DNA of 64,000 bases from Neisseriaceae bacterium CLB008 (lineage in GTDB: Bacteria; Pseudomonadota; Gammaproteobacteria; Burkholderiales; Neisseriaceae), in contig CP166133.1 in the NCBI GenBank assembly GCA_041228285.1, forward strand, positions 3,009,380 to 3,073,379. Direction: 5' to 3'. A program made the translations under genes and the position numbers. The notes under the pieces are model-generated. The model was not told the DNA's origin and made no database searches. It saw only the letters and a program-made list of their open reading frames with translations. Shown one piece after another: positions 1-8,581 of the stretch (within the stretch, counting starts at the first letter, position 1; the number at the start of each line of letters is the position of its first letter).

Positions 1-629
1 CGCTGGCCAACGACCAAGTGGTGGTACAGGTCTCCGATGCGGGCACGCCCGCCATTTGCGACCCAGGCGCTAAGCTGGCCCAAGCCATTCGCGCTAAAGG
101 CTATAAGGTTTCTCCCATCGTCGGCCCCAGCGCCGTGATTGCCGCTTTGAGCGTAGCCGGCATGACCAGCGCCAACTTTTATTTTGCCGGCTTTTTGCCC
201 CCAAAAACCAAAGAGCGCCAAACTCTGTTGCAAAAATGGCAAGAAACCCCCTACACCGTCATCATGTACGAAACCCCTCACCGCATCGAAGCCACCCTCG
301 CCGACATGCTAGAGGTACTTGGCCCTGATCGCCGCTTAGTGATGGCGCGCGAAATCACCAAAACCTTCGAAACCTTCATTGACGGCACCGTAGCTGAAGT
401 GCTGGCCGCAGTAAAAGCCGACCGCAACCAAACCCGCGGCGAGATGGTGTTGATTTTGGATGCAGCCCCTGCCGTAACCCAAAGTGCGCTATCTGAAGCC
501 ACAGAACACGTGATGAAGGTGCTGGCGGCGCAACTACCCACCAAACAAGCAGCCGAGCTCGGCAGCAAAATCACCAATGAAAACAAAAAGGTATTATACG
601 ATTACGCCTTAAGCTTGAAAAAAGATTAA
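1..629 (+). CDS. rsmI: 16S rRNA 2'-O-ribose methyltransferase RsmI (5' truncated)
   Basis: This is the C-terminal part of RsmI, the SAM-dependent enzyme that 2'-O-methylates C1402 of 16S rRNA. The frame is open to the window edge (first full codon at base 3), so the true start lies upstream. The family motif VSDAGTPAICDPG is visible near the left edge, followed by GPSAVIAALSVAGM, FLPPKTKERQ and YETPHRIEATLADM, all typical of the tetrapyrrole-methylase fold. About 208 residues are present, against roughly 280-290 for the whole protein. The gene is followed directly by a tRNA-Leu promoter. Confidence 0.93.
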   Translation, partial: LANDQVVVQVSDAGTPAICDPGAKLAQAIRAKGYKVSPIVGPSAVIAALSVAGMTSANFYFAGFLPPKTKERQTLLQKWQETPYTVIMYETPHRIEATLADMLEVLGPDRRLVMAREITKTFETFIDGTVAEVLAAVKADRNQTRGEMVLILDAAPAVTQSALSEATEHVMKVLAAQLPTKQAAELGSKITNENKKVLYDYALSLKKD

Positions 630-637
630 AAAAGGCC

Positions 638-665
638 TTTACAGTGATCTGTTTTCAGCTATAAT
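638..665 (+). promoter_or_regulatory. Sigma-70 promoter of tRNA-Leu
   Basis: TTTACA (638-643) and TATAAT (660-665) are separated by 16 bp. They lie 25 bp upstream of the mature tRNA 5' end and just after the rsmI stop codon. The -10 box is a perfect consensus. Seen in sequence; its use as a promoter is inferred. Confidence 0.75.
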
Positions 666-690
666 ACGCTCCTCAAACAAATCTTCACCT

Positions 691-775
691 GCCCAGGTGG
701 CGAAATTGGTAGACGCAGGGGACTCAAAATCCCCCGCCGCAAGGTGTGACGGTTCGAGTCCGTCCCTGGGCACCA
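691..775 (+). tRNA. tRNA-Leu (CAA)
   Basis: An 85-nt class II tRNA with acceptor stem GCCCAGG/CCTGGGC, a D-arm, and an anticodon stem GGGGA/TCCCC enclosing a seven-base loop with anticodon CAA. A variable arm (CGCCGCAAGGTG region), the T-loop GGTTCGAGTCC and an encoded 3' CCA complete it. The long variable arm and the anticodon identify it as a leucine tRNA reading UUG. Confidence 0.95.
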
Positions 776-820
776 AAGCTCAATCGCTTTGGTCTGCAAC
801 ACAAGGTTAAGATTAAAAAT

Positions 821-844
821 CCAGCTCACGAGCTGGTTTTTTTT
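821..844 (+). terminator. Rho-independent terminator after tRNA-Leu
   Basis: Stem CCAGCT/AGCTGG with a four-base CACG loop, followed by a run of eight T. It lies 46 bp after the tRNA and ends that transcript. Confidence 0.85.
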
Positions 845-1237
845 CGCCTATACCTGATGCGCCCCCTTTAATCTATCACTTAGCTATTTAAAATCAATAA
901 ACTAACCATGCTCTATCGTGCCTTTGGCCCACACGCTGCATGATTCTGCTCGGTTGCCCCATGTCCTCTGAGCCATCAATTCGGTCCCCCTCTCGATTTG
1001 ATGCTTAGAATGAAGAACAGACGATAAACAGTCTGCGCTTTGCCTATCCTAGACACGCTCTGTGCCACCGCTCATCCCTAACCATAGTCTCCCCCAATCT
1101 GTCTCTTTATTGCAAATGCGATTAATAATAATTCTTATTTCTATTAGTAAATGATATGCTGTCCGCTTTGTGTTTAAAAAAACTCACTTTTTTAAAGAAA
1201 GACTACACTCACTCACGCAATAAGGACCATAGTTATC
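845..1237. other. Intergenic region upstream of the TonB receptor
   Basis: There is no convincing gene in these 390 bases. The last 120 bases are AT-rich and contain the Fur-type site at 1124-1142. A candidate RBS (AAGGACC) lies 10 bp before the receptor start. I see nothing else recognisable in the first 250 bases. Confidence 0.6.
1124..1142 (+). promoter_or_regulatory. Putative Fur box
   Basis: AATAATAATTCTTATTTCT matches 11 of 19 positions of the classical Fur consensus and shows the usual A/T triplet pattern. It lies about 95 bp upstream of a siderophore-receptor gene, where Fur-Fe(II) repression is expected. The sequence match is only moderate; the context carries much of the weight. 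Confidence 0.5.
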
Positions 1238-3445
1238 ATGTCTCACATTAGGGAAAACTCGACGTTCACGTCACCTGCCAGCAAACGCACTTTATTGGCT
1301 ACTGCCATTTTGGCCCTGTCTTTTAGCGCCGTACCCACTTTGGCTCACGCCGCCGAAGAAGAGGACACGGCAGAGCTCAGCACCGTCGTGGTCACGGCCG
1401 AAAGACAGCTGAAACAATCGCTCGGCGTGTCTAAAATTGACGCCAAAGAAATTGAAAAACGCCCCCCGGTTAACGACATTAAAGACTTAATTCGCACCAT
1501 GCCGGGTGTCAATCTAACGGGTAATACCGCCTCCAACGCGCGCGGCAATAATCGTCAAATTGACATCCGCGGCATGGGCCCTGAAAACACCTTGATCCTG
1601 ATTGACGGCAAGCCGGTGAGCTCACGCAACGCCACTCGCTATAGCTGGGGCGGCGAACGCGACACCCGTGGCGACTCCAACTGGGTGCCGGTTGAAGAAA
1701 TTGAATCCATCGAGGTCATCCGCGGCCCTGCCGCCGCTCGTTATGGCTCCGGCGCGGCTGGCGGCGTGGTCAACATCACCACCAAGCGCGTTTCGAAAGA
1801 ATTTAAGGGCTCAGCCAACTGGTACACCAATCTGCCCGAAAACAGTAAAGAAGGCATGACCCACCGTATTGGTTTCAACCTCAGTGCCCCCATTATTGAA
1901 GACACTTTGTCTTACCGCGTCTACGGTAACTACAACAAAACCAAAGGCGATGCGGCCGACATCAACCCCCTAATCCACGGTGAGCGCCAAGCCGGCCGTG
2001 AAGGCGTTGAAAACAAAGATGTCTCCGGCAAACTGGTGTGGAAAATCGATCCGCAGCAATACCTCACCTTCGACGCCAACTACAGCCGCCAAGGCAATAT
2101 CTACGCCGGCGACACCCAGTTTGGCGGCGTCCATAAAAACGATTTCATCTACGGTCAAGAAACCAACCGCATGTACCGCAAGAGCTTCTCACTCACCCAT
2201 GATGGTTCGTGGGACTGGGGTGACTCCAAGCTGATGGCACAATACGACAAGACCATTAACTCGCGCATGAAAGAAGGCATGGCTGGTGGGGGTGAAGGCT
2301 CGATTCAAGGCGATGGTTCGATTGTAGATTCTGAACTCAAAACCACCCGCTTCAGCGGTGAAGCCAACATTCCGTTTGACCTAGGCGTGGCCCACGTGGC
2401 CACCATTGGGGCCGAATGGTCTAAAGATACCTTTAACGACCCTTCCAGCACGGCACAGAACTCATCAATCCCCGAGGTTCCTAATGCCCGTTCAGCCAAA
2501 ATGGACGCTTCGGCCTGGGCCTTATACCTAGAGGACAACATTTCTTTAACCAACACCACTCAATTGATTCCGGGCGTGCGTTTTGATCACCACTCCAAGG
2601 CCGGCAACAACTGGAGCCCCAGCCTAAACGTGGCACAAAAACTGGGCGACTACTTTACCCTAAAAGGCGGCATCGCCAAGGCCTATAAAGCGCCTAACCT
2701 ATACCAAAGTGCCCCCAACTACATGCTCTTGACGAAAGGGACAGGCTGCCCAACTGGCATAACAGGGCCTTGCTATCTATTGGGTAACGAAAACCTTGAC
2801 CCAGAAACCTCAATCAATAAAGAGGTAGGGATTCAGTTCGCCAAAGACCGCTGGAACGCGTCACTCACCTGGTTTAGAAACGACTACGACAATAAGATTG
2901 TCTCTGGTAGCGAGATTGTGGGCACCTCTGCCTCTGGCGCCAAGATCTTACGCTGGGAGAATACGGGCAAAGCCGTAATTGAAGGCCTTGAGGGCAACAT
3001 TGCCGTACCACTCACCACCGGCCTAATGTGGCACAACAATTTTACCTATATGCATAAGTCTGAGGACAAAACCACGGGCAACCCCTTATCCATTATTCCG
3101 AAATACACCATCAACTCTAGCTTCGATTGGGAGATTTCCGAACGCTTTAATGCCTTATTAACCGTGACCCATTACGGTAAGCAAGAGCCGAAAAAATACC
3201 CCACCAGCAACAGTAACACCACGGTTGATGGCAAGATAGCCGTCATTTCCAAGCAAGACCCCTACACCATTGTGGGCCTAAGCGCTGGTTATAAATTCAA
3301 TAAACATGCCCAGATTCACGGCGGCATCAGCAATTTATTTGATAAAAAACTGTATCGCGAAACCTCTGAAAGTGGCTCTGCCACCGCCCGTACCTATAAC
3401 GAAGCTGGTCGCGCTTACTACATGAGCATGAAGTTTGATTTTTAA
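1238..3445 (+). CDS. fepA: TonB-dependent siderophore receptor, FepA/PfeA type
   Basis: Outer-membrane receptor for a ferric catecholate siderophore, 735 aa. A signal peptide runs to about residue 39 (cleavage after AHA) and a TonB box STVVVTA follows near residue 48. The plug carries QIDIRGMGPENTLILIDGKP, GGERDTRGDSNWVP and IRGPAAARYGSGAAGGVVNI, which are close to the E. coli FepA / P. aeruginosa PfeA plug. The rest is a 22-strand barrel ending in the usual terminal aromatic (MKFDF). An AT-rich Fur-like site precedes it and a strong terminator follows. It stands alone, with no siderophore synthesis or permease genes beside it, so it may pick up siderophores made by others. The family is sure; enterobactin as the exact ligand is inference. 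Confidence 0.88.
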   Translation: MSHIRENSTFTSPASKRTLLATAILALSFSAVPTLAHAAEEEDTAELSTVVVTAERQLKQSLGVSKIDAKEIEKRPPVNDIKDLIRTMPGVNLTGNTASNARGNNRQIDIRGMGPENTLILIDGKPVSSRNATRYSWGGERDTRGDSNWVPVEEIESIEVIRGPAAARYGSGAAGGVVNITTKRVSKEFKGSANWYTNLPENSKEGMTHRIGFNLSAPIIEDTLSYRVYGNYNKTKGDAADINPLIHGERQAGREGVENKDVSGKLVWKIDPQQYLTFDANYSRQGNIYAGDTQFGGVHKNDFIYGQETNRMYRKSFSLTHDGSWDWGDSKLMAQYDKTINSRMKEGMAGGGEGSIQGDGSIVDSELKTTRFSGEANIPFDLGVAHVATIGAEWSKDTFNDPSSTAQNSSIPEVPNARSAKMDASAWALYLEDNISLTNTTQLIPGVRFDHHSKAGNNWSPSLNVAQKLGDYFTLKGGIAKAYKAPNLYQSAPNYMLLTKGTGCPTGITGPCYLLGNENLDPETSINKEVGIQFAKDRWNASLTWFRNDYDNKIVSGSEIVGTSASGAKILRWENTGKAVIEGLEGNIAVPLTTGLMWHNNFTYMHKSEDKTTGNPLSIIPKYTINSSFDWEISERFNALLTVTHYGKQEPKKYPTSNSNTTVDGKIAVISKQDPYTIVGLSAGYKFNKHAQIHGGISNLFDKKLYRETSESGSATARTYNEAGRAYYMSMKFDF

Positions 3446-3461
3446 GCGGTAAGCTTAAGCA

Positions 3462-3491
3462 GGGCTTAGAGTTTGCTCTAAGCCCTTTTTT
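3462..3491 (+). terminator. Terminator after the TonB receptor
   Basis: A ten-base stem GGGCTTAGAG/CTCTAAGCCC with a short loop, followed by TTTTTT. Confidence 0.9.
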
Positions 3492-3507
3492 GTGCCCAGT
3501 ATTTAAC

Positions 3508-5208
3508 CTAGGCGCCCAACCTCGTCAACAACCGCAGCGCCGCCGCCTGATCCTCGGCCCAATACAAGCCCATGCGTTCGGATGACACCAGCCCCGCACG
3601 CTGACAGCCTTCCCGCACCTGAGCGCTCCAGCCCACCAACACCACCCTACGGCCGTAGGCCTGCTGTTCGTCCACAAACGCCGCCAGCGCCAACAGCCCC
3701 GTGACGTCAATAAACGCCACGTTCACACCGATTAAAACCACGCCTTTAACCTCTGGCCGTACGGCCAGTCGCTGCGACACGGCGCCTAGCCGCGCCTGCG
3801 CCGAACCAAAAAACAGCGGCCCCCTCAGGACATCTAAACACACCGATTCAGATAGGGGCATCGGCCCAGATGAAGGCAATGATGCAGGTAAGCGCCACAG
3901 CTGCACCCACAGCCACAAAAGCGCCAAACCCATGGCCGCCAGTACCCCCACCACCATGCCAAAGCCCACCGTCAGCGCCAAACACGTCACCAAAATCCAA
4001 CGATCCCCGACGGGCGCAATCCGCCACAGGCGACGCAGCGCCGAAACATTGGCCATATGCCAAGCCACCAGCCACAATAGGGCCGCCAAGCTGGCCATGG
4101 GTAAATAGCCCAACCACGGCGCCAGCAGCAACAGGCTCAGCAATACAAACAGGGCATGAATCATCGCCGCCACTGGCGTTTGCGCCCCAGCGCGAATATT
4201 GGCCGCCGTACGCGCCAAGGCACCGGTAGCGGCAAAGCCGCCCACAAACGGCGCCACCATATTGCCTAGTCCCTGACCGACCAGCTCGGCGTTCGGCCGA
4301 TGCCGCGTGTTGGTCAGACCATCGGCCACCACCGCACACAGCAAGGATTCAACCGCACCCAAAAAAGCAATGGCCAACACGCTCGGCGCCAGGGCCCATA
4401 GCCCGCTGGCGGCCCACCACGATTGGCCGTCTTCCGACTGCCACGGCCACACCAGCGTCGGCAACATCGACGGGATGCCGGCATAGGCCACGCCTTCCAA
4501 CCAATACGTAAACACCGAGGCAATGGTGCGTGGCGGCCACCCCAGCCCCGTGAACGCCATGCCCAATAGCGCACTGGCGCCCATCACCACCACGTGTGGC
4601 GGTAGCCGACGAACCCAACGCGGCCACAGCAGCAGCCCCGCTAGAGTCAGCGCCCCGAGGCAGACGTCCACTACGGAAACATGCCCCAGCTGGGCCACAA
4701 CGTGGCCTATACGGCTCACCACATCACCACTGGCGGCCCCCGTCACGCCTAAAAAGTCAGGCAGTTGCGCCACCACAATCACCACCGCAATACCGGCACT
4801 GAACCCGCTGATGATGGGTTCTGGCACCCAATACACGAATCGCCCCAGCCGCAATAGGCCCAAGACCACCAAAACCATGCCCGCCAAAAAACTGGCCATC
4901 AGCAAGCCGCTGAAGCCGAACGTGGCGACAATGGGCTGTAACACCACCACAAAGGCCGCCGTCGGGCCCGAAACGTTAAAGCGTGAGCCGCCGCACAGGG
5001 CGATGACAAACCCCGCCACCACGGCGGTGTATAAGCCATATTGTGGCGGCACGCCGGTGCCAATTGCTAAGGCCATCGACAGCGGCACCGCAATCATGCC
5101 CACGGTTAGGCCCGCCCCTAGATCTTGCCGCAACGTCTGCCAACGATAGCCACGCAGCATGTGCGCTAAGGGCAGCCCATCGCCTTCGTGTGTTTGCTTC
5201 ATGGTCAT
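3508..5208 (-). CDS. SulP-family anion permease with STAS domain
   Basis: Inner-membrane SulP (SLC26-type) transporter, about 566 aa. The N-terminal signature (LTVGMIAVPLSMALAIG, then GVPPQYGLYTAVVAGF) is followed by 10-14 hydrophobic segments. The cytoplasmic STAS domain covers roughly the last 110 residues (VVLIGVNVAFIDVTGLLAL, with the conserved D-x-T/S-G). The longest frame begins at a TTG at 5250, but ATG codons at 5208 and 5202 have a GGGG just upstream, so I place the start there. Members of the family carry sulfate, bicarbonate or C4-dicarboxylates (DauA), and the sequence does not tell which. No sulfate-assimilation or carbonic-anhydrase gene is adjacent. Confidence 0.87.
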   Translation of the reverse strand: MTMKQTHEGDGLPLAHMLRGYRWQTLRQDLGAGLTVGMIAVPLSMALAIGTGVPPQYGLYTAVVAGFVIALCGGSRFNVSGPTAAFVVVLQPIVATFGFSGLLMASFLAGMVLVVLGLLRLGRFVYWVPEPIISGFSAGIAVVIVVAQLPDFLGVTGAASGDVVSRIGHVVAQLGHVSVVDVCLGALTLAGLLLWPRWVRRLPPHVVVMGASALLGMAFTGLGWPPRTIASVFTYWLEGVAYAGIPSMLPTLVWPWQSEDGQSWWAASGLWALAPSVLAIAFLGAVESLLCAVVADGLTNTRHRPNAELVGQGLGNMVAPFVGGFAATGALARTAANIRAGAQTPVAAMIHALFVLLSLLLLAPWLGYLPMASLAALLWLVAWHMANVSALRRLWRIAPVGDRWILVTCLALTVGFGMVVGVLAAMGLALLWLWVQLWRLPASLPSSGPMPLSESVCLDVLRGPLFFGSAQARLGAVSQRLAVRPEVKGVVLIGVNVAFIDVTGLLALAAFVDEQQAYGRRVVLVGWSAQVREGCQRAGLVSSERMGLYWAEDQAAALRLLTRLGA

Positions 5209-5446
5209 GCCCCGTTTGAGCCCACCCACCGCTAAAAATGAGCCACACAATCACACTATCGACCTTAACACAAAACGCCATTGTCATTTAAAAAATCGTC
5301 ACCATCCCCCGCACGCTACTGAGGCAGCCCCCATCTGGCCACCCTCACAGTCGCACCATGCCCGTGCCGTACATGACTGGCACCTAGTTCACTTTTTTGA
5401 TAGCATTAGCCGCAACTTTTGCGACGTAACCACCACAGGCCTGTTT

Positions 5447-5767
5447 ATGACCACCGTTACCTATATTGACCATCAGGGCCATGCCCGTACGCTTGACGTC
5501 GCCATTGGCGATTCGGTGATGCTCGGCGCCGTGAACCACGACCTAGAAGGCATTGAAGCCTATTGTGGGGGCGCCTGTGCCTGCGCCACCTGCCATGTCT
5601 ACGTCGATGAGGCGTGGCTAGACAAGCTGCCCCCCATTGCCGAAAAAGAACAAAATATGCTGAAATTTGTGATGAATCAGCAGCCCAACTCGCGCCTGTC
5701 CTGTCAGATCACGGTCACGGCGGAACTCGATGGGCTGGTGGTCACCACCCCCGAATGCCAAATTTAA
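5447..5767 (+). CDS. [2Fe-2S] ferredoxin, adrenodoxin/putidaredoxin type
   Basis: A 106-aa soluble electron carrier. The cluster ligands are visible as YCGGACACATCHVYV (C-x5-C-x2-C) plus the later Cys in RLSCQI, the arrangement of the Isc/adrenodoxin class. The long open frame begins at 5159, but similarity begins only at the ATG at 5447 (MTTVTYIDHQGHARTLDVA), so I use that start; its RBS is weak. Such ferredoxins feed P450s, ring hydroxylases or Fe-S assembly. None of these partners is in the window, so the redox partner is unknown. The isc operon is not here, which makes a catabolic or P450 partner as likely as a housekeeping role. Confidence 0.88.
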   Translation: MTTVTYIDHQGHARTLDVAIGDSVMLGAVNHDLEGIEAYCGGACACATCHVYVDEAWLDKLPPIAEKEQNMLKFVMNQQPNSRLSCQITVTAELDGLVVTTPECQI

Positions 5768-5792
5768 TCCAACCTTCTAGTGCAGACACAAG

Positions 5793-5830
5793 TAAAAGCC
5801 CATGACCCCTCAATAGGGCATCATGGGCTT
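5793..5830 (-). terminator. Terminator of the MetE-like gene
   Basis: Stem AAGCCCATGA/TCATGGGCTT with an inner CCCT/AGGG pairing. Read on the minus strand it is followed by TTTTA, so it fits the MetE-like gene (stop at 5855). It may also stop transcripts from the ferredoxin side. Confidence 0.65.
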
Positions 5831-5854
5831 ACTCGAACAGCGCTTAATAACCGT

Positions 5855-6994
5855 TTAAACGGGCCAAACCGTCTGAGCCACCTCACGAATAAAAGTCAAT
5901 TTATCCCACTGCGACTGAATCGACACTTTATTGCCCTCTTCCGTTGAAGAAAAACCGCACTGTGGGCTCAAGGCCAACTGTGACAACGGTAGGTATTGAG
6001 CAGCCTCATGAATGCGCGCCAAAATGTCTTTTTTTGATTCAAGCTCGCCCACTTTGGAGGTCACCAAGCCCAAAACCACTTCGGCATCAGAACCATTCAG
6101 CTTGGCGAGGGGCGCAAACCCACCGGCACGCTCAGTGTCATATTCCAAGAAATAACGATCAATATTCACCAAATTCTTAAAAATAAAGTCTTCAATCACG
6201 TCATATCCGCCCTCATAATGCCAGGTTGAGGAAAAATTACCGCGACAGATGTGCATGCCAATGACGAGATCATCCGGCTTGTCTTCGAGCGCAATGTTTA
6301 AAGTGTCCACACAATACTGCGCTAAGCGCTGAGGGTCCATGCCTAAAGCACGCTCTTTTTCGCACTGCTCGGCACTGCATAAATAGGCCCAAAAGACGTC
6401 ATCTAACTGTAAATAACGGCAACCTAAATCATAAAATACCTTAATCGCTTTTCGATACGCCAAACCTAAATCCCGAACATAGCCCTCAATGTCGTCACCA
6501 TAATAGGCGTTGTTGCGAATATTAGGGCGCATCATCATATTGGGGCTGGGTAGGGTCATTTTGGCCACAAACTCGCCACCATCGCCTACGGCTCCATGCA
6601 AAAACCGATAATCGGCTAAATGAGGATGGTGTTCATCAAAATCTAAGCGCCCCACAACGCGTACATTATGAGGTTTGGTGACCACACCCTTAAACGCCAT
6701 GCCCTGCTCGGCCTCGTAGCCTTCGGCACCCACTAGGTTTTCCATGAAGTCGAAATGCCACCATGCCCGCCGTAGCTCGCCGTCGGTAATGGCCTGAATG
6801 CCAACTTTTTTTTGCTCGGCCACGAGTTTGATGATCTCTTGATCTTCAATCGCCCGTAGCTGTTCTGGGCTGATTTTGCCTGCGGCCAAATCTAAACGCC
6901 CTTGCTTAATTGACTCTGGGCGTAAAAAACTGCCCACATGATCTGCTTTATAGCCGGCGTAGCGCTGCTTAGCCGCCGTTGTTGTATTGCTCAT
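5855..6994 (-). CDS. MetE-like cobalamin-independent methionine synthase family protein (YxjG/YxjH type)
   Basis: A 379-aa protein of the UROD/MetE-like superfamily that matches only the C-terminal catalytic half of MetE. N-terminal motifs are DHVGSFLRPESIKQGR and ITDGELRRAWWHFDF. YLQLDDVFWAYLC, IGMHICRGNFSSTWHYEGGYD and LSPQCGFSSTEEGN are the zinc and homocysteine-site regions (conserved His-x-Cys and late Cys). Short forms of this kind are thought to methylate homocysteine from donors other than folylpolyglutamate, or to process methylated thiols; the substrate is not shown here. A met-box-like operator at 7011-7034 lies directly upstream and is shared with the divergently placed operator of the next transporter gene, so the two are probably co-regulated. 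Confidence 0.85.
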   Translation of the reverse strand: MSNTTTAAKQRYAGYKADHVGSFLRPESIKQGRLDLAAGKISPEQLRAIEDQEIIKLVAEQKKVGIQAITDGELRRAWWHFDFMENLVGAEGYEAEQGMAFKGVVTKPHNVRVVGRLDFDEHHPHLADYRFLHGAVGDGGEFVAKMTLPSPNMMMRPNIRNNAYYGDDIEGYVRDLGLAYRKAIKVFYDLGCRYLQLDDVFWAYLCSAEQCEKERALGMDPQRLAQYCVDTLNIALEDKPDDLVIGMHICRGNFSSTWHYEGGYDVIEDFIFKNLVNIDRYFLEYDTERAGGFAPLAKLNGSDAEVVLGLVTSKVGELESKKDILARIHEAAQYLPLSQLALSPQCGFSSTEEGNKVSIQSQWDKLTFIREVAQTVWPV

Positions 6995-7010
6995 ACTGCC
7001 TCCCTTTTTT

Positions 7011-7034
7011 GGACGTATAGACGTCTATATATCT
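7011..7034. promoter_or_regulatory. Met-box-like operator upstream of the MetE-like gene
   Basis: Three consecutive 8-mers GGACGTAT, AGACGTCT and ATATATCT. The middle one is the exact MetJ met-box consensus. The core ATAGACGTCTAT is a perfect 12-bp palindrome. The 16-mer acgtatagacgtctat (7013-7028) recurs exactly at 8497-8512 in front of the next gene. It lies within 17-40 bp of the MetE-like start codon, where a repressor would act. The repeat is seen directly; the regulator is not in the window. Confidence 0.7.
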
Positions 7035-7115
7035 TAAATATAAACAAGATTCCCCCTCATTGTCAACACCCAAACCTCCATCATCTTTGCAGAAGGCGGC
7101 GGCATGAGGCACAGC

Positions 7116-8441
7116 CTACGCGCCTTTACGCGTGACCAATCCCGATTGAGTATGCATGTACAGCAAGCCCAGCAGCGCCAATAAAAACAATAGGGCATAC
7201 ACGCCGTACAAGGTGGTCGGGGTCCAGTTTTGATCAAGCAAAGAGCCGGCCACCATAGGCGACAAAATACCGCCAATGCGGCCAACCCCAATACCGAATC
7301 CAACCCCGGTGGTACGAATATGAGAAGGATACAGCGTCGGGGCCTTTGCATACAGGCTGGCCACGCATCCGTTCACACAAACGCCCAAGCCCAAACCAAA
7401 TAGAAAAGCCAATGCCCCTAGGTCAATGCTGTACACAAAACCCACCATCAGCACTGCCGTCAAAATAAAGAACACCAGCTGAGTATGAAATACCGAAAAG
7501 CGGGTGGTCACTAAACCATACAAAACGGCACCAAAAATACCGCCTATGCTTAATAAAATGCCGCCCGTCATGCCCTGCTCAGCCGAAAGCCCTGAGACCG
7601 TTAATAGCTTAGGCGTCCAACTCATGACAAAATAAAAACCAAACATGGTTAAGAAAAAAGTCACCCACAAGCCTAGGCTGGCCCCTCTAAATTCACGATT
7701 TAACAAAGCGCTCAAGGATTGTTTGGCCGCCGCCTGCGCGCTCGGCACCAACGGCAACTCGGCTAAAGGCGGCAACTGCAACCGGGCATTCAGATCATTC
7801 ACCTTGCTCAAGGCATGGCGCGGACGCTTGGCCAACAAAAAAGCCAACGACTCAGGTAGCGCCCAATACACCCACAACACCATCAACAGCGTGGCCACGC
7901 CGCCCACCATAAACACGCTTTGCCAGCCGAAGCGGGACACCAGATACACCGCCACCAGTCCACCAAACGTGGCGCCAAGGGCATAGCCTACCGACAACAG
8001 GCTGATGGCAAAGTTACGCCACTTGGCCGATGCATACTCACAGGCAATGACGTTGGCACTGGCCAAAATACCGCCAATGCCCAAGCCCGTCACAAAGCGC
8101 AGCCAGCCAAGCTGGGTGTGCGTTTGGCTAAAGCTAGACGCCACCATGCCCATGCCCGAAATCAACAAACAAATCATGATCAAAGGCCGACGGCCTAACC
8201 GATCAGCCCAGGGGGCCAAAACCAATGAACCCGCCGTCATGCCCAAGAGGCCAACGCTCAGCAAAAAACCCAGCTCAGTCCCCGATAAACCCCAATGTTC
8301 AGACACGGCTGCCGCGGTAAACGCCATCACCATGACGTCAAAGCCATCAATAATGTTCAACAGCACGCACAGCCCCACAATCTGCCACTGAAACCCCGTC
8401 ATGCGCTGACGGTTTAACGCCCCTTCTAAATGCACACTCAT
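7116..8441 (-). CDS. MFS transporter, AAHS (aromatic acid:H+ symporter) family
   Basis: Inner-membrane permease of 441 aa with 12 predicted membrane segments. The AAHS hallmark NIIDGFDVMVMAFTA lies in TM1, followed by the MFS loop motif PWADRLGRRPLIMICLL and a late motif TTGVGFGIGVGRIGGI. Relatives are PcaK/BenK-type carriers for benzoates. The start is decided by the RBS: GAGGAGG lies 6 bp before the ATG at 8441, whereas the longer frame to 8492 would run into the operator. The gene shares a 16-bp operator with the MetE-like gene downstream on the same strand. This suggests uptake of a compound used by that enzyme, possibly a methylated sulfur compound rather than an aromatic acid; that is inference. 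Confidence 0.85.
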   Translation of the reverse strand: MSVHLEGALNRQRMTGFQWQIVGLCVLLNIIDGFDVMVMAFTAAAVSEHWGLSGTELGFLLSVGLLGMTAGSLVLAPWADRLGRRPLIMICLLISGMGMVASSFSQTHTQLGWLRFVTGLGIGGILASANVIACEYASAKWRNFAISLLSVGYALGATFGGLVAVYLVSRFGWQSVFMVGGVATLLMVLWVYWALPESLAFLLAKRPRHALSKVNDLNARLQLPPLAELPLVPSAQAAAKQSLSALLNREFRGASLGLWVTFFLTMFGFYFVMSWTPKLLTVSGLSAEQGMTGGILLSIGGIFGAVLYGLVTTRFSVFHTQLVFFILTAVLMVGFVYSIDLGALAFLFGLGLGVCVNGCVASLYAKAPTLYPSHIRTTGVGFGIGVGRIGGILSPMVAGSLLDQNWTPTTLYGVYALLFLLALLGLLYMHTQSGLVTRKGA

Positions 8442-8494
8442 CCTAGCCTCCTCAAACCACGGCATCCCGCTTAAAACAACCATAATAACCATCT

Positions 8495-8518
8495 AAACGT
8501 ATAGACGTCTATTTATAT
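8495..8518. promoter_or_regulatory. Second copy of the met-box-like operator
   Basis: Contains AAACGTAT, AGACGTCT, ATTTATAT as three 8-mers. The 16-mer at 8497-8512 is identical to that at 7013-7028. It lies about 55 bp upstream of the AAHS transporter start, in its promoter region. Confidence 0.7.
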
Positions 8519-8581
8519 TAAGCGGCGCCCCTGTTTGGGTGCCTCTTTTACCACAGCCTCGACCGTCTTGAAGTTCGCGAC

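Noticed and set aside
3701-5149. Long reading frames opposite and inside the SulP gene (3701-4108, 3848-4339, 4523-5149)
   Set aside because: They are shadow frames of a GC-rich gene whose own frame gives a clear SulP transporter.
5159-5446. N-terminal extension of the ferredoxin frame
   Set aside because: Low-complexity His/Pro-rich translation that overlaps the SulP 5' end. Ferredoxin similarity starts at 5447.
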